Shown here piece after piece: positions 7,127-14,161 of a stretch of DNA of 41,544 nucleotides (the stretch's first letter is position 1; the number at the start of each line of letters is the position of its first letter). Both the position numbers and the translations under genes were made by a program. This DNA comes from Deltaproteobacteria bacterium (GTDB lineage: Bacteria; Myxococcota_A; Polyangia; JAAYKL01), in contig JAUVDV010000050.1 in NCBI GenBank assembly GCA_030595125.1, positions 1 to 41,544 on the forward strand, in the 5' to 3' direction. The notes under the pieces were generated by a model. That model was not told the origin of the DNA. It saw only the letters and a list, made by a program, of their open reading frames with translations, and did no database searches.

Positions 7127-8219
7127 GTCATTTATCTATATTGTAGTTGTTCTCGTTCTGGCGGGGTGTCGTCCCGTGGAAGAGAAGCAACCCGCGCCGG
7201 AGTTGTCCGGAGGCGGCGAGACCACGGTGAAGGTCGTATACCCCAACGTGCCGGGCTCCTTTGTGTCCACTGCCAAGAAGGTCAGGCCTTCGGTTGTCAA
7301 CGTTTTCACCGCCCAGATCGTCCGGGACCGCCCGCGAATGGGACTGCATGGTTTCGAGGAGTTATTCGGCTTGCCCCAGCGGGAGAGGATCCAGCGCTCC
7401 TTGGGGTCGGGCTTTATAATCGATGCTCAGGGATTTGTGCTGACCAACTATCATGTGGTGCGCGGCGCCAGCGAGATCCTGATCCAGCTACAGGACGGGC
7501 GCGATGTGCCGGCGGTTCCCGTGGGTGCGGATGCCGGGATCGACGTGGCCCTTTTGCACGTGCAAGAAACAGATCTCTCCCCGGTGAAGCTCGGGGATTC
7601 ACAGGAACTAGAGGTGGGTGAGTGGGTGGTGGCCATCGGCAACCCGTTCGGTCTTTCGCACACGGTGACCGCGGGAATCGTCAGCGCAGTTGGAAGGGAT
7701 TATCGCGACATGGGCATGGGCCAGCGGGGTTACCAGAATTTCATCCAGACCGATGCCTCCATCAATCCGGGTAACTCGGGCGGTCCGCTGGTCAACGTGG
7801 CGGGCGAGGTGGTCGGCATGAACACGTCCATCGCGGCCGCAGGTCAGGGGATCGGTTTCGCGGTTCCCATAAATATGATCAAAATGATCCTCCCCCAGCT
7901 CAAGCGGACCGGCCGGGTGGTGCCCGCGTGGATAGGAGTCGGTATTCGCGACCTGGACGCGCAGGCGAAAAAGAAAACCGGGGCAGCGTTCGGGGTGATG
8001 GTGACCGAGGTGTACGACAAGGGTCCTGCCGACCTGGGCGGAATGAAAGCGGGAGATGTCATCCTTCGTTTCAACGGCGTGTCGGTGCAGGACGCCACCG
8101 AGCTTGCCTGGATGACGAACACCGCCGGGGTCGGTCGCACGATCACCATCCAGATCCTGCGGGACGGCCGTCAGATGGAGGTCAAGCTCCAGGTTCACGC
8201 CAATCCCTTTTCGAGATGA
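7101..8219 (+). CDS. DegP/HtrA-family serine protease, predicted lipoprotein
   Basis: A 372-residue HtrA-type protease. A hydrophobic N-terminus ends in L-A-G-C (Cys23), so it should be lipid-anchored facing the periplasm rather than soluble as DegP. The catalytic triad is H118 (NYHVV), D148 (GIDVALL) and S226 (GNSGGPL). One PDZ domain covers about residues 275-368 (PAWIGVGI through QILRDGRQMEVKL); most DegP proteins have two, so this is the DegS/single-PDZ layout. Start GTG 7101 overlaps the DUF1844 gene; an in-frame GTG at 7116 is an alternative. Its role is probably cleavage of misfolded or regulatory envelope proteins. Targets could include the anti-sigma factors further right, but no direct evidence exists here. 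Confidence 0.93.
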   Translation: MDARKVLRRSFIYIVVVLVLAGCRPVEEKQPAPELSGGGETTVKVVYPNVPGSFVSTAKKVRPSVVNVFTAQIVRDRPRMGLHGFEELFGLPQRERIQRSLGSGFIIDAQGFVLTNYHVVRGASEILIQLQDGRDVPAVPVGADAGIDVALLHVQETDLSPVKLGDSQELEVGEWVVAIGNPFGLSHTVTAGIVSAVGRDYRDMGMGQRGYQNFIQTDASINPGNSGGPLVNVAGEVVGMNTSIAAAGQGIGFAVPINMIKMILPQLKRTGRVVPAWIGVGIRDLDAQAKKKTGAAFGVMVTEVYDKGPADLGGMKAGDVILRFNGVSVQDATELAWMTNTAGVGRTITIQILRDGRQMEVKLQVHANPFSR

Positions 8220-8238
8220 TGCTCGCATACCGATCCGG

Positions 8239-8278
8239 TTGATTCTCCCCGGCAGGGGTGGTACACTAGTGTTACACC
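8239..8278 (+). promoter_or_regulatory. Promoter and palindromic operator of the toxin-antitoxin operon
   Basis: TTGATT (8239-8244) and TACACT (8262-8267) are 17 bp apart. A palindrome overlaps the -10 box: GGTG, then ACACTAGTGT, then CACC (8257-8278), symmetric at 18 of 22 positions. Ribbon-helix-helix antitoxins bind such sites to repress their own operon, so this is a likely autoregulatory operator. Confidence 0.65.
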
Positions 8279-8298
8279 TGGGCAACGGGAGGTTGTGG

Positions 8299-8523
8299 AT
8301 GCCGACAGCAAAAAAAAGAATAAATCTCTCCGTCGATGATCGGTTGTGGGAAGAACTGAAACACTTGAAGGAAATCAGAGGCGCCCCATCCATGTCAGCG
8401 GTCGTCATTGAACTCACCAGGGAGGCGCTGGAACTTCAAGAGGATCTCTACTTCGCAAAGATCGCACAAGAGCGTGAGCGCGAAGCCACGATCTCCCACG
8501 ACCACCTTTGGAAAAAACTGTAG
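8299..8523 (+). CDS. Ribbon-helix-helix antitoxin
   Basis: A 74-residue protein. The N-terminal KKRINLSVDDRLWEELKHLK is the beta strand and first helix of a ribbon-helix-helix DNA-binding domain, followed by SMSAVVIELTREALEL as the second helix. The charged C-terminal helix (residues 48-74) would wrap the toxin. ATG 8299 follows GGGAGG by 6 nt; a longer frame from 8239 has no support. The stop codon touches the toxin start, the usual layout for an antitoxin-toxin pair. It should repress its own promoter through the palindrome at 8257-8278. Confidence 0.85.
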   Translation: MPTAKKRINLSVDDRLWEELKHLKEIRGAPSMSAVVIELTREALELQEDLYFAKIAQEREREATISHDHLWKKL

Positions 8524-8784
8524 ATGTGGAAAATCGTCTACAGGAAATCCGTCAGAAAAGACCTCAAGAGAATTTCACCGGACGTTCGATATATTCTTCG
8601 CAGAGCCATTGAGGAAAAGCTCATGATCGATCCCGTTCGGTTCGGGGTTCCCCTGCGACGCACCCTCAAGGGGTTGATGAAATTGCGGGTAGGGGACTAT
8701 CGGATTATTTACTCCATTCAAAAGAAAACTGTCATTGTCTCCATTATAAAGATTGGGCACAGAAGAGAAGTCTACGGGAAGTGA
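8524..8784 (+). CDS. RelE/ParE-family toxin
   Basis: An 86-residue basic protein of the RelE/ParE superfamily. The typical elements are present: WKIVYRKSVRKDLKRIS at the start, then PVRFGVPLRRTLKGLMKLRVGDYRIIYSI and a closing IIKIGHRREVYGK. RelE members cut ribosome-bound mRNA and ParE members inhibit gyrase; the R-x-G-D-Y-R-I-I-Y core and final G-H-R-x-x-V-Y favour the RelE side, with the basic residues needed for RNA cleavage present. The ATG starts directly after the antitoxin TAG, so the two are co-transcribed and probably coupled. Confidence 0.87.
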   Translation: MWKIVYRKSVRKDLKRISPDVRYILRRAIEEKLMIDPVRFGVPLRRTLKGLMKLRVGDYRIIYSIQKKTVIVSIIKIGHRREVYGK

Positions 8785-8785
8785 C

Positions 8786-8818
8786 GTTTGTCCTGCCAAA
8801 GGCGAGGCAGGCCTCGCC
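8786..8818. terminator. Overlapping hairpins between relE-like gene and folC (repeat family 2)
   Basis: Two mutually exclusive stems can form: CCTGCC (8792-8797) with GGCAGG (8806-8811), and GGCGAGG (8801-8807) with CCTCGCC (8812-8818). No T-tract follows. On the minus strand the block reads GGCAGGACAAACGTCA, sharing GCAGGACAAACGTCA with the hairpin repeat near 26872. It lies between convergent genes and may act as a two-way stop. Confidence 0.5.
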
Positions 8819-8823
8819 ACTAC

Positions 8824-10047
8824 TCACATTCTGATCGGTGGATCGCAGTGCTCGCCAAGAAGTATTCGTCTTGCTTCGCCCACGGTGAAGAGGGATCCGG
8901 TAACCAGGATGGTTGTGCCGCCGGTGTCCTTCGCCATATCGAGGGCGGTCCCCACGTCGGGAGCTGCTGGCGCTTTTCGTCTTGTTGCGAACGCCTCGTG
9001 ATCAAACGCTCTGGGGATCGGAGGTGGGGCCAGGATCATTTGCTCACAGATTGACGAGAAGCGATCGAGCATTGTGTCCACGGGCTTGTCCGAGGCGGCG
9101 CCGAAGATGATCACGTCAGGGCGTTCACCGCGTTCGCGAAGGGCGTCGAGGAGGGCGTCGACGGCCTCCGTGTTATGTGCGCTGTCCAGAATGAAACGGG
9201 GTTTTCCCTCCAGGATCTCGAAACGTCCCGGCCAGCGGGCGGATGGAAGCGCGTCTGCAAAAGTTCTCCTGTTCATCCTGGGGTCGACGATGCCCAGTTG
9301 TGCGAAGACGGCCGCCGCAAGCGCCGCGTTTTCTCGCTGGTGCCTCCCGGGCCACGGTACTCGGAGATCGTCAGACATATGAAAATCTTTGCCGCAAACA
9401 TGCAACGGAGCGCCGCGTTCGGATGTAATACGCACCACCTCGTCGAGGGCGTCGCCGGTCAGGGGCCCGCAAAACAGCGGAACCCCGGGCCGCGCGATGG
9501 AGGCCTTCTCCGTGGCGATCTGTCTGATGGTGTCACCCAGAACGGCCGTGTGATCCATTCCGATGGAAGTGACGGCGCAAACGGATGGATCGGTGATCGA
9601 GGTGGCGTCCAGCCTTCCGCCGAGCCCCACCTCCATGACAGCCAGATCGACATTCGCCCGGGCGAACATTTCCAGGGCGGCGAGAGTTGCGACCTCGAAG
9701 AATGTGAGTGGTATCCCTCCTGAACCCTCCGTGAGGGTGAGGACACGTTCGAGGGTTTCTCCCAGGGATTCCGTGGGAACCTCGCGACCGTCGATCATGA
9801 TTCTCTGGGAGAACCGGTGGAGGTGCGGCGAGGTGAAGAGACCCACGGTCAACCCCGCGCTTCTCGCGGCGTGATCGATCAGGCACGCGACCGATCCCTT
9901 GCCGTTCGTACCGGCGATCTGTGCCGCGGTGAGACTCTCCTGGGGAGAACCCAGCGCCCTCGCCGCCCGGTCGACACGGTCGAGTCCGAGCAATATTCCA
10001 CGGGATGCGAGGTCGTAGGTTTTCTTGAGCGTATTGGAGTAGGACAT
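8824..10047 (-). CDS. folC: Bifunctional folylpolyglutamate / dihydrofolate synthase
   Basis: A 407-residue Mur-ligase-type enzyme that adds glutamate to folates using ATP and, in bacteria, usually also makes dihydrofolate from dihydropteroate. GTNGKGS (46-52) is the ATP loop. FTSPHLHRFSQRIMIDG is the substrate loop typical of FolC, and EVGLGGRLDATS and GMDHTAVLGDT are the central ATP/metal motifs. The C-terminal ligase domain starts near FEILEGKPRFILDSAHN. Start ATG 10047 lies 10 nt after the Crp-family gene, so the two form an operon. Length is normal for the family. Confidence 0.95.
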   Translation of the reverse strand: MSYSNTLKKTYDLASRGILLGLDRVDRAARALGSPQESLTAAQIAGTNGKGSVACLIDHAARSAGLTVGLFTSPHLHRFSQRIMIDGREVPTESLGETLERVLTLTEGSGGIPLTFFEVATLAALEMFARANVDLAVMEVGLGGRLDATSITDPSVCAVTSIGMDHTAVLGDTIRQIATEKASIARPGVPLFCGPLTGDALDEVVRITSERGAPLHVCGKDFHMSDDLRVPWPGRHQRENAALAAAVFAQLGIVDPRMNRRTFADALPSARWPGRFEILEGKPRFILDSAHNTEAVDALLDALRERGERPDVIIFGAASDKPVDTMLDRFSSICEQMILAPPPIPRAFDHEAFATRRKAPAAPDVGTALDMAKDTGGTTILVTGSLFTVGEARRILLGEHCDPPIRM

Positions 10048-10057
10048 GGGCCGGAGC

Positions 10058-10696
10058 TTACTTGTACTGTTCCTTCATTTTGAGGAAGCTGAGAAAATCG
10101 TCGATGTCTTCTATCTTGCTGATGACCCAGTCGTTGCCGTCGAGTTGAATGAACCCAGCGCCGGTCAGCTTGAGCATTATCTTCTTGACCTCATCTTCAT
10201 CCAATCCAACCTGTTCGGCCATGGCGTTGTAGTCTGCCTTGAAGCGCAGCGCCTCTCCATCTTCGTCGTGATGGATCTTGGCGAGCCGTTTCAGGTTTTC
10301 GATGACGCGCTCCGACGAGCCGCGATAAAGAAGAACGCGGATGAGGCTGTCGGCGGACTCGAGCCTTCGTGCGAGTTTCCTGATCAGGCGTAGCGCGATC
10401 TCGGTGTTGTGCACGATCATCTCTTCGAGGACGCGCACCCCCACAACGAGCAGCTCGGCGTCTTCGTCGACAACCGCCATTGCGGATCGAGGCTGGTCCG
10501 TGAGGATTGACATTTCGCCGACGAACTCCCCGGCGCCGAGAACGGCCAGGGTCTTTTCCACGCCGCGCGACTTGACGATTATCCGTACCGCGCCCGATCG
10601 GACCACAAACATTTCGGTACCGTTTTCGCCGGCGCTGAAAAGGACTTCGCCTGCTTTTGCTGTTCTTCCGTACTTTGCAAAGAGCGGATCGCCCAT
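10058..10696 (-). CDS. Crp/Fnr-family cyclic-nucleotide-binding regulator
   Basis: A 212-residue protein. Residues 8-115 form a cyclic-nucleotide-binding beta barrel. The phosphate-binding cassette keeps G60-E61 and R70-S71 (GEFVGEMSILTDQPRSAM), so nucleotide binding is plausible. A long helix (residues 92-125) links to a C-terminal winged-helix-like region (ALRFKADYNAMAEQVGLDEDEVKKIMLKL, then GFIQLDGNDWVI). The helix-turn-helix is less regular than in Crp, so DNA binding is likely but not certain. ATG 10696 has AGGAGG 5 nt upstream. It heads an operon with folC and is divergent from the response regulator at 10867. Confidence 0.88.
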   Translation of the reverse strand: MGDPLFAKYGRTAKAGEVLFSAGENGTEMFVVRSGAVRIIVKSRGVEKTLAVLGAGEFVGEMSILTDQPRSAMAVVDEDAELLVVGVRVLEEMIVHNTEIALRLIRKLARRLESADSLIRVLLYRGSSERVIENLKRLAKIHHDEDGEALRFKADYNAMAEQVGLDEDEVKKIMLKLTGAGFIQLDGNDWVISKIEDIDDFLSFLKMKEQYK

Positions 10697-10741
10697 CTAA
10701 ACCTCCTGATGGATTTGGGCAGAATATTAGATCAGATTGCA

Positions 10742-10769
10742 TAGTTACGCTCGCTTTTTAAGTCGTCAA
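10742..10769 (-). promoter_or_regulatory. Promoter of the crp-like/folC operon
   Basis: On the minus strand TTGACG (10769-10764) and TAACTA (10747-10742) are 16 bp apart, about 45 nt before the ATG at 10696. Confidence 0.5.
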
Positions 10770-10788
10770 TGTGTAACAGTTCGTTTTC

Positions 10789-10818
10789 TTGACGAAAACT
10801 AGCAGTTGAGTTTAGGAT
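10789..10818 (+). promoter_or_regulatory. Promoter of the response regulator, with inverted repeat
   Basis: TTGACG (10789-10794) and TAGGAT (10813-10818) are 18 bp apart. The inverted repeat GTTTTC (10783-10788) / GAAAAC (10794-10799) brackets the -35 box and could be a binding site for a regulator, perhaps the divergent Crp-like protein. Confidence 0.45.
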
Positions 10819-10866
10819 TTAGCGTTCGTGTCACTCGGATGGCGGATTTTCGCCAGGGAGGATTCC

Positions 10867-11865
10867 TTGTCCAATAAATCGATTCTGTGTGTCGATGACA
10901 GCGCAACGATGCGCACCATTGTGGAGAAGACATTTTTCGCCGAACCCTACGACGTGGTGACGGTCCCCTCCGGTGAGGCTGCTATCGAGAAGGCAAAGAA
11001 AATCCAGCCGGACTTGATTCTCGCCGATGCCGGGATGGTCGGGGTGACTGGCTACGATGTCTGCAAGGCCGTCAGGGAGGAGGCCGGCATCGGGAACATC
11101 CCCGTCATCATCATGAGTGGCGTTTCCAGCCCTTACGATGAAAACAAGGCGAAGGATGTCGGCGCCACAGATCACATAAAAAAACCTTTCGACACCACCA
11201 AGCTGATCGAAAAGGTCACCGAGCTTTGCTCCGTAGCCGCACCCGCAGCCGAGCCGGCAATACCAAGAATTTCCCCGGCCCCTCCGAAGATCGTGCCGGC
11301 AGCACCGAAACCGGCACCGGCCCAGGGGGCGACGCTGCACGCTTTCCCGAACCCGGTTGCGCCAAAAGCTCCGGTTGCTCCGCCGGTTGCTCCGCCGGTT
11401 GTTCCGGCGGCCCCCGAGCCAATCAGGCCGGTCTCCCACAAAGAAACCATGGAGTTCGGCGCGATGGGCGCTTCGGGAAAACCAAAGCGGGAGGAAGTCG
11501 TTCCCATCGAGATCGACGACCAGTCTGGCGACGATGGTGACATCCAGGTGGGAACTCTCGCGGAACTTGCACAGATGAACGAGAAGGGTGAGACGCTGGA
11601 GCCCACCCACGAGGTTGATGCCCTGGAGCTCGATGAGCCGGTTGCCCCCGCGACCCCGCCGCCGAAACCGACGGCAGCAGTGGAAGAGATCATCGAGACG
11701 GCGGCCGCCGATGTGGCCGCGAAGGTCGGAGGTCTCACGCCCGAGCAGGCCGAAGCGATCCGCACGCTCACGGCAGAGGTCATCGAGCAAGTGGTCTGGG
11801 AGGTTGTTCCGGACCTTGCTGAAACCATCATCCAGGAGCGAATCGACAAGCTACTGGAGAAGTAG
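10867..11865 (+). CDS. Response regulator with proline-rich linker and C-terminal helix
   Basis: A 332-residue protein with an N-terminal receiver domain (residues 4-118): D10-D11 (LCVDDSA), phospho-acceptor D54 (LILADAGM), S84 (IIMSG) and K106 (HIKKPF) are all present. A Pro/Ala-rich linker (about 125-195) is followed by an acidic stretch. The C-terminal segment (about 280-332) contains EVIEQVVWEVVPDLAETII, a helical tail I have seen in deltaproteobacterial receiver proteins. No DNA-binding domain or enzyme domain is visible, so output is probably by protein contact. The start is taken as TTG 10867 because AGGGAGGA ends 4 nt upstream; an in-frame GTG at 10828 would add 13 residues. It is followed by serS after 10 nt. 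Confidence 0.85.
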   Translation: MSNKSILCVDDSATMRTIVEKTFFAEPYDVVTVPSGEAAIEKAKKIQPDLILADAGMVGVTGYDVCKAVREEAGIGNIPVIIMSGVSSPYDENKAKDVGATDHIKKPFDTTKLIEKVTELCSVAAPAAEPAIPRISPAPPKIVPAAPKPAPAQGATLHAFPNPVAPKAPVAPPVAPPVVPAAPEPIRPVSHKETMEFGAMGASGKPKREEVVPIEIDDQSGDDGDIQVGTLAELAQMNEKGETLEPTHEVDALELDEPVAPATPPPKPTAAVEEIIETAAADVAAKVGGLTPEQAEAIRTLTAEVIEQVVWEVVPDLAETIIQERIDKLLEK

Positions 11866-11875
11866 GCTTCCGCAC

Positions 11876-13204
11876 ATGCTGGACATCCATCGAATCCGCA
11901 ACGAGACGGAGAGCGTGAAAAGCGGTCTTGTCAGCGTTGGATCCGATCCATCGGTGATCGACAACGTGCTGGCCCTGGACAGTGATCGACGCGAGACCCA
12001 GAAGGAGGGTGATCGGCTCCGGGCCGAGTTGAACGCTGCGTCCAGGAATATCGGCAAGGAAAAGGATCCCGATCGCAGAAAAGACCTCATTGACGCGGTT
12101 TCAAAAGTGAAGCAGGCGATCAAGACCAATGACGCCAGGGTCCCACTTCTGGAAAAGGAGTTGCGCGATCTCATGCTCTCCATACCCAACATTCCGCTCC
12201 GAGAGGTTCCGGTCGGTTCGGGTGATGAGGCCAACGCGGTCGCAAGCGAGCACGGTGACAAGCCGAGCTTCGATTTCGAACCGAAGCCTCACTGGGAGTT
12301 GATGAGCGACCTGGGTATTGTCGATTTCGAGCGCGGTCAGAAGGTTTCCGGGTCGCGGTTTTACTTCCTGCGCGGCGCGGGAGCACGGTTGCAACGGGCG
12401 CTCATCGCCTGGATGCTCGACGTGCATACGGAGGAGCACGGGTACGAGGAACTCTACGCGCCCTGCATGGTTCGCGGTGAATGTCTGGTGGGCACCGGCA
12501 ACCTTCCCAAGTTCGGGGAGCACCTGTACCGCGATATCGAGGAGGACTTCTGGTTCATTCCCACCGGCGAGGTTCCCGTGACGAATTTTTACCGGGAGGA
12601 GATCCTGAACTGGAAGGAGCTTCCGCTGCGGCACGTGACCTACACACCGTGCTTCAGACGCGAGAAGATGAGCCATGGGAAGGACAACCGAGGCATCAAG
12701 AGAGGGCATCAATTCGACAAGGTAGAGCTCGTGCAGTTCGTCCACCCGGATCGGGGGAGGGACGCCCTCGACGAGTTGACCGGTCACGCAAGGAAACTTC
12801 TGGAGATGCTGGGGCTCGCGCACAGAGTGGTCAATATTTGCACCGGAGATTTGTCGTTTGTATCCGCCATCAAGTTCGACCTGGAGGCCTGGTCTCCGGG
12901 GTGCGAAGAATGGCTTGAGGTGTCGAGTTGCAGCCTGTTCCAGGATTTTCAGGCCCGCCGGGCGAAGATCAGGTTCAAGGACGAGAGCGGAAAGAACCAT
13001 TTTGTTCACACCCTCAACGGATCGGGTCTGGCGCTGCCGCGGGTGGTGATCTCGATTATCGAATCATATCAGAGGGCGGATGGTTCCGTCACCGTTCCCA
13101 GGGTGCTACAGCCCTACATGGGCGGTCTCGAAGTGATAACTCAAACCCCATCCCGGCCTTCCCCTGCGAGAGGGGAAGGGGAAAATGATCGCGGCCGACT
13201 TTGA
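11876..13204 (+). CDS. serS: Seryl-tRNA synthetase with repeat-derived C-terminal tail
   Basis: A 442-residue class II synthetase that charges tRNA-Ser. Residues 1-105 form the coiled-coil tRNA-binding arm. The catalytic core carries the TGE loop (FIPTGEVPVTN), motif 2 (CFRREKMSHGKDNRGIKRGHQF) and motif 3 (NGSGLALPRVVISIIESYQ). Family members normally end a few residues after the P-Y-M-x-G element, here PYMGGLEVI. Instead the frame runs on for about 20 residues (TPSRPSPARGEGE and on) encoded by dispersed repeat copy B, so the normal stop codon seems to have been lost on insertion. The start ATG 11876 gives the standard MLDIHRIRNE N-terminus. Confidence 0.96.
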   Translation: MLDIHRIRNETESVKSGLVSVGSDPSVIDNVLALDSDRRETQKEGDRLRAELNAASRNIGKEKDPDRRKDLIDAVSKVKQAIKTNDARVPLLEKELRDLMLSIPNIPLREVPVGSGDEANAVASEHGDKPSFDFEPKPHWELMSDLGIVDFERGQKVSGSRFYFLRGAGARLQRALIAWMLDVHTEEHGYEELYAPCMVRGECLVGTGNLPKFGEHLYRDIEEDFWFIPTGEVPVTNFYREEILNWKELPLRHVTYTPCFRREKMSHGKDNRGIKRGHQFDKVELVQFVHPDRGRDALDELTGHARKLLEMLGLAHRVVNICTGDLSFVSAIKFDLEAWSPGCEEWLEVSSCSLFQDFQARRAKIRFKDESGKNHFVHTLNGSGLALPRVVISIIESYQRADGSVTVPRVLQPYMGGLEVITQTPSRPSPARGEGENDRGRL

Positions 13205-13205
13205 A
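13144..13205 (+). repeat. Dispersed hairpin repeat, family 1, copy B (inside serS)
   Basis: AACCCCATCCCGGCC followed by CCTTCCCCT / AGGGGAAGG (13157-13165 and 13171-13179, loop GCGAG) and the GGGGAA-ATGATC tail. It overlaps the last codons of serS and supplies its stop codon region. Confidence 0.88.
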
Positions 13206-13216
13206 GGAATTGAGCG

Positions 13217-13711
13217 CTACTCGAAGATGGCCAGGATTTCCTTTTCGATAGAGGCTTCCTTTTTTCTCAAGGAGAAGGCCAGTTCGGTCATCAGAAGGGA
13301 GCGCGCAGTGTCGAGAAGACGTCGCTCTCCGAAGGATAGTTCCTTGCCTGACCGAAGTCGATAGAGATCCCTCAAGACCCGGGCGACGTCGAAGGGCGAG
13401 CCGCTCTTCAGCATCTCCATGTACTCTCGATAACGTCGATTCCACGGCTGGGTCTTCACGGCCACTTCGTCGGTCTTCAGGATGTCCAGGACCTTTTTGG
13501 CATCCTTCCTGGAAATAAGGGGTCTCATGCCGGCGGTGGCGGCGGTTTCCACCGGGACCATTATTTTCATGTTGTTTTCTAAAATTTCGAGCACGTAGAA
13601 AGAGCGTTTCTGGCCGCCCAGGGAGCGCATTTGGATGTCGGTGATCTCTCCCACTCCATGGGCAGGGTAGACTGCTTTATCGCCCTTTTTGTAAGTTTTT
13701 GCGGTAGCCAT
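13217..13711 (-). CDS. cdnL: CarD/CdnL-family RNA polymerase-binding regulator
   Basis: A 164-residue protein, the same length as Myxococcus CdnL. The N-terminal Tudor-like RNA polymerase interaction domain starts KKGDKAVYPAHGVGEITDI and runs to about residue 65 (MKIMVPVETAATAGMRPLI). The C-terminal helical domain (about 70-164) includes the Trp of QPWNRRYREYMEMLKSG that in CarD/CdnL touches the promoter -10 edge, followed by ARVLRDLYRLRSGKELSFGE. Proteins of this family stabilise open complexes, especially at rRNA promoters. ATG 13711 is chosen by family N-terminus, although the nearest AGGAG is 14 nt away. The gene has its own promoter at 13804-13832. Confidence 0.92.
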   Translation of the reverse strand: MATAKTYKKGDKAVYPAHGVGEITDIQMRSLGGQKRSFYVLEILENNMKIMVPVETAATAGMRPLISRKDAKKVLDILKTDEVAVKTQPWNRRYREYMEMLKSGSPFDVARVLRDLYRLRSGKELSFGERRLLDTARSLLMTELAFSLRKKEASIEKEILAIFE

Positions 13712-13803
13712 CAGATTAATTGCAACTCCTGAACGCGTTTCCAATATATCCCCAAAAAAAACAGTTTCTCCGTCACCCGAGATACCGTTTCAAACGGGAA
13801 CGA

Positions 13804-13832
13804 AAGATAGCATGCAGGCCAATGAGGGTCAA
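13804..13832 (-). promoter_or_regulatory. cdnL promoter
   Basis: On the minus strand TTGACC (13832-13827) and TATCTT (13809-13804) are 17 bp apart. Just downstream, near the expected start of transcription, is the inverted repeat CCGTTT-C-AAACGG (13785-13797), a possible operator. Confidence 0.6.
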
Positions 13833-14161
13833 CGCGTGTCCTGCGTTAATGAGAGGAAGTTGCAATTAGATACAAAAGAATCCGATATATATCGAAGTTA
13901 AGGAAACAGATTGGGGGGCGTCCGTCCAGGCGCATCGGGCCGGGCATTGACCGGTAATTTCATTGAGATAACGATGCCTTATGCTTATCGAGGTTACAAA
14001 TAAAGGGCTTGACTTTTCATTACAGTACCAATAACATACGCGAAAATGTAAAACATAACTTGTTGAAATTAATAATTAAAACGACTTTTGCTCGATAAAT
14101 ACACAGGGCGTAAAAAGCACCGAAATCGGACGTTTCGACAATACAAGTAAAGGGGACGACC
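13833..14161 (+). promoter_or_regulatory. Leader and promoter region of the Glt-like cluster
   Basis: This AT-rich gap holds no convincing gene. TTGACT (14009-14014) and TAACAT (14032-14037), 17 bp apart, form a good sigma70 promoter, giving a leader of about 115 nt before ATG 14162. A perfect 12-bp palindrome CGATATATATCG lies at 13883-13894, upstream of the -35 box, and may be a regulator site. The short frames in this stretch lack ribosome sites. Confidence 0.65.

Noticed and set aside
7608-8417. A 269-codon minus-strand frame antisense to the HtrA-like protease and TA promoter
   Set aside because: No ribosome site, and the protease reading is unambiguous with a full catalytic triad.
13833-14161. 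Possible small RNA or gene in the gap before the Glt-like cluster
   Set aside because: No frame with a ribosome site and no clear terminator hairpin; only the promoter and one palindrome could be supported.
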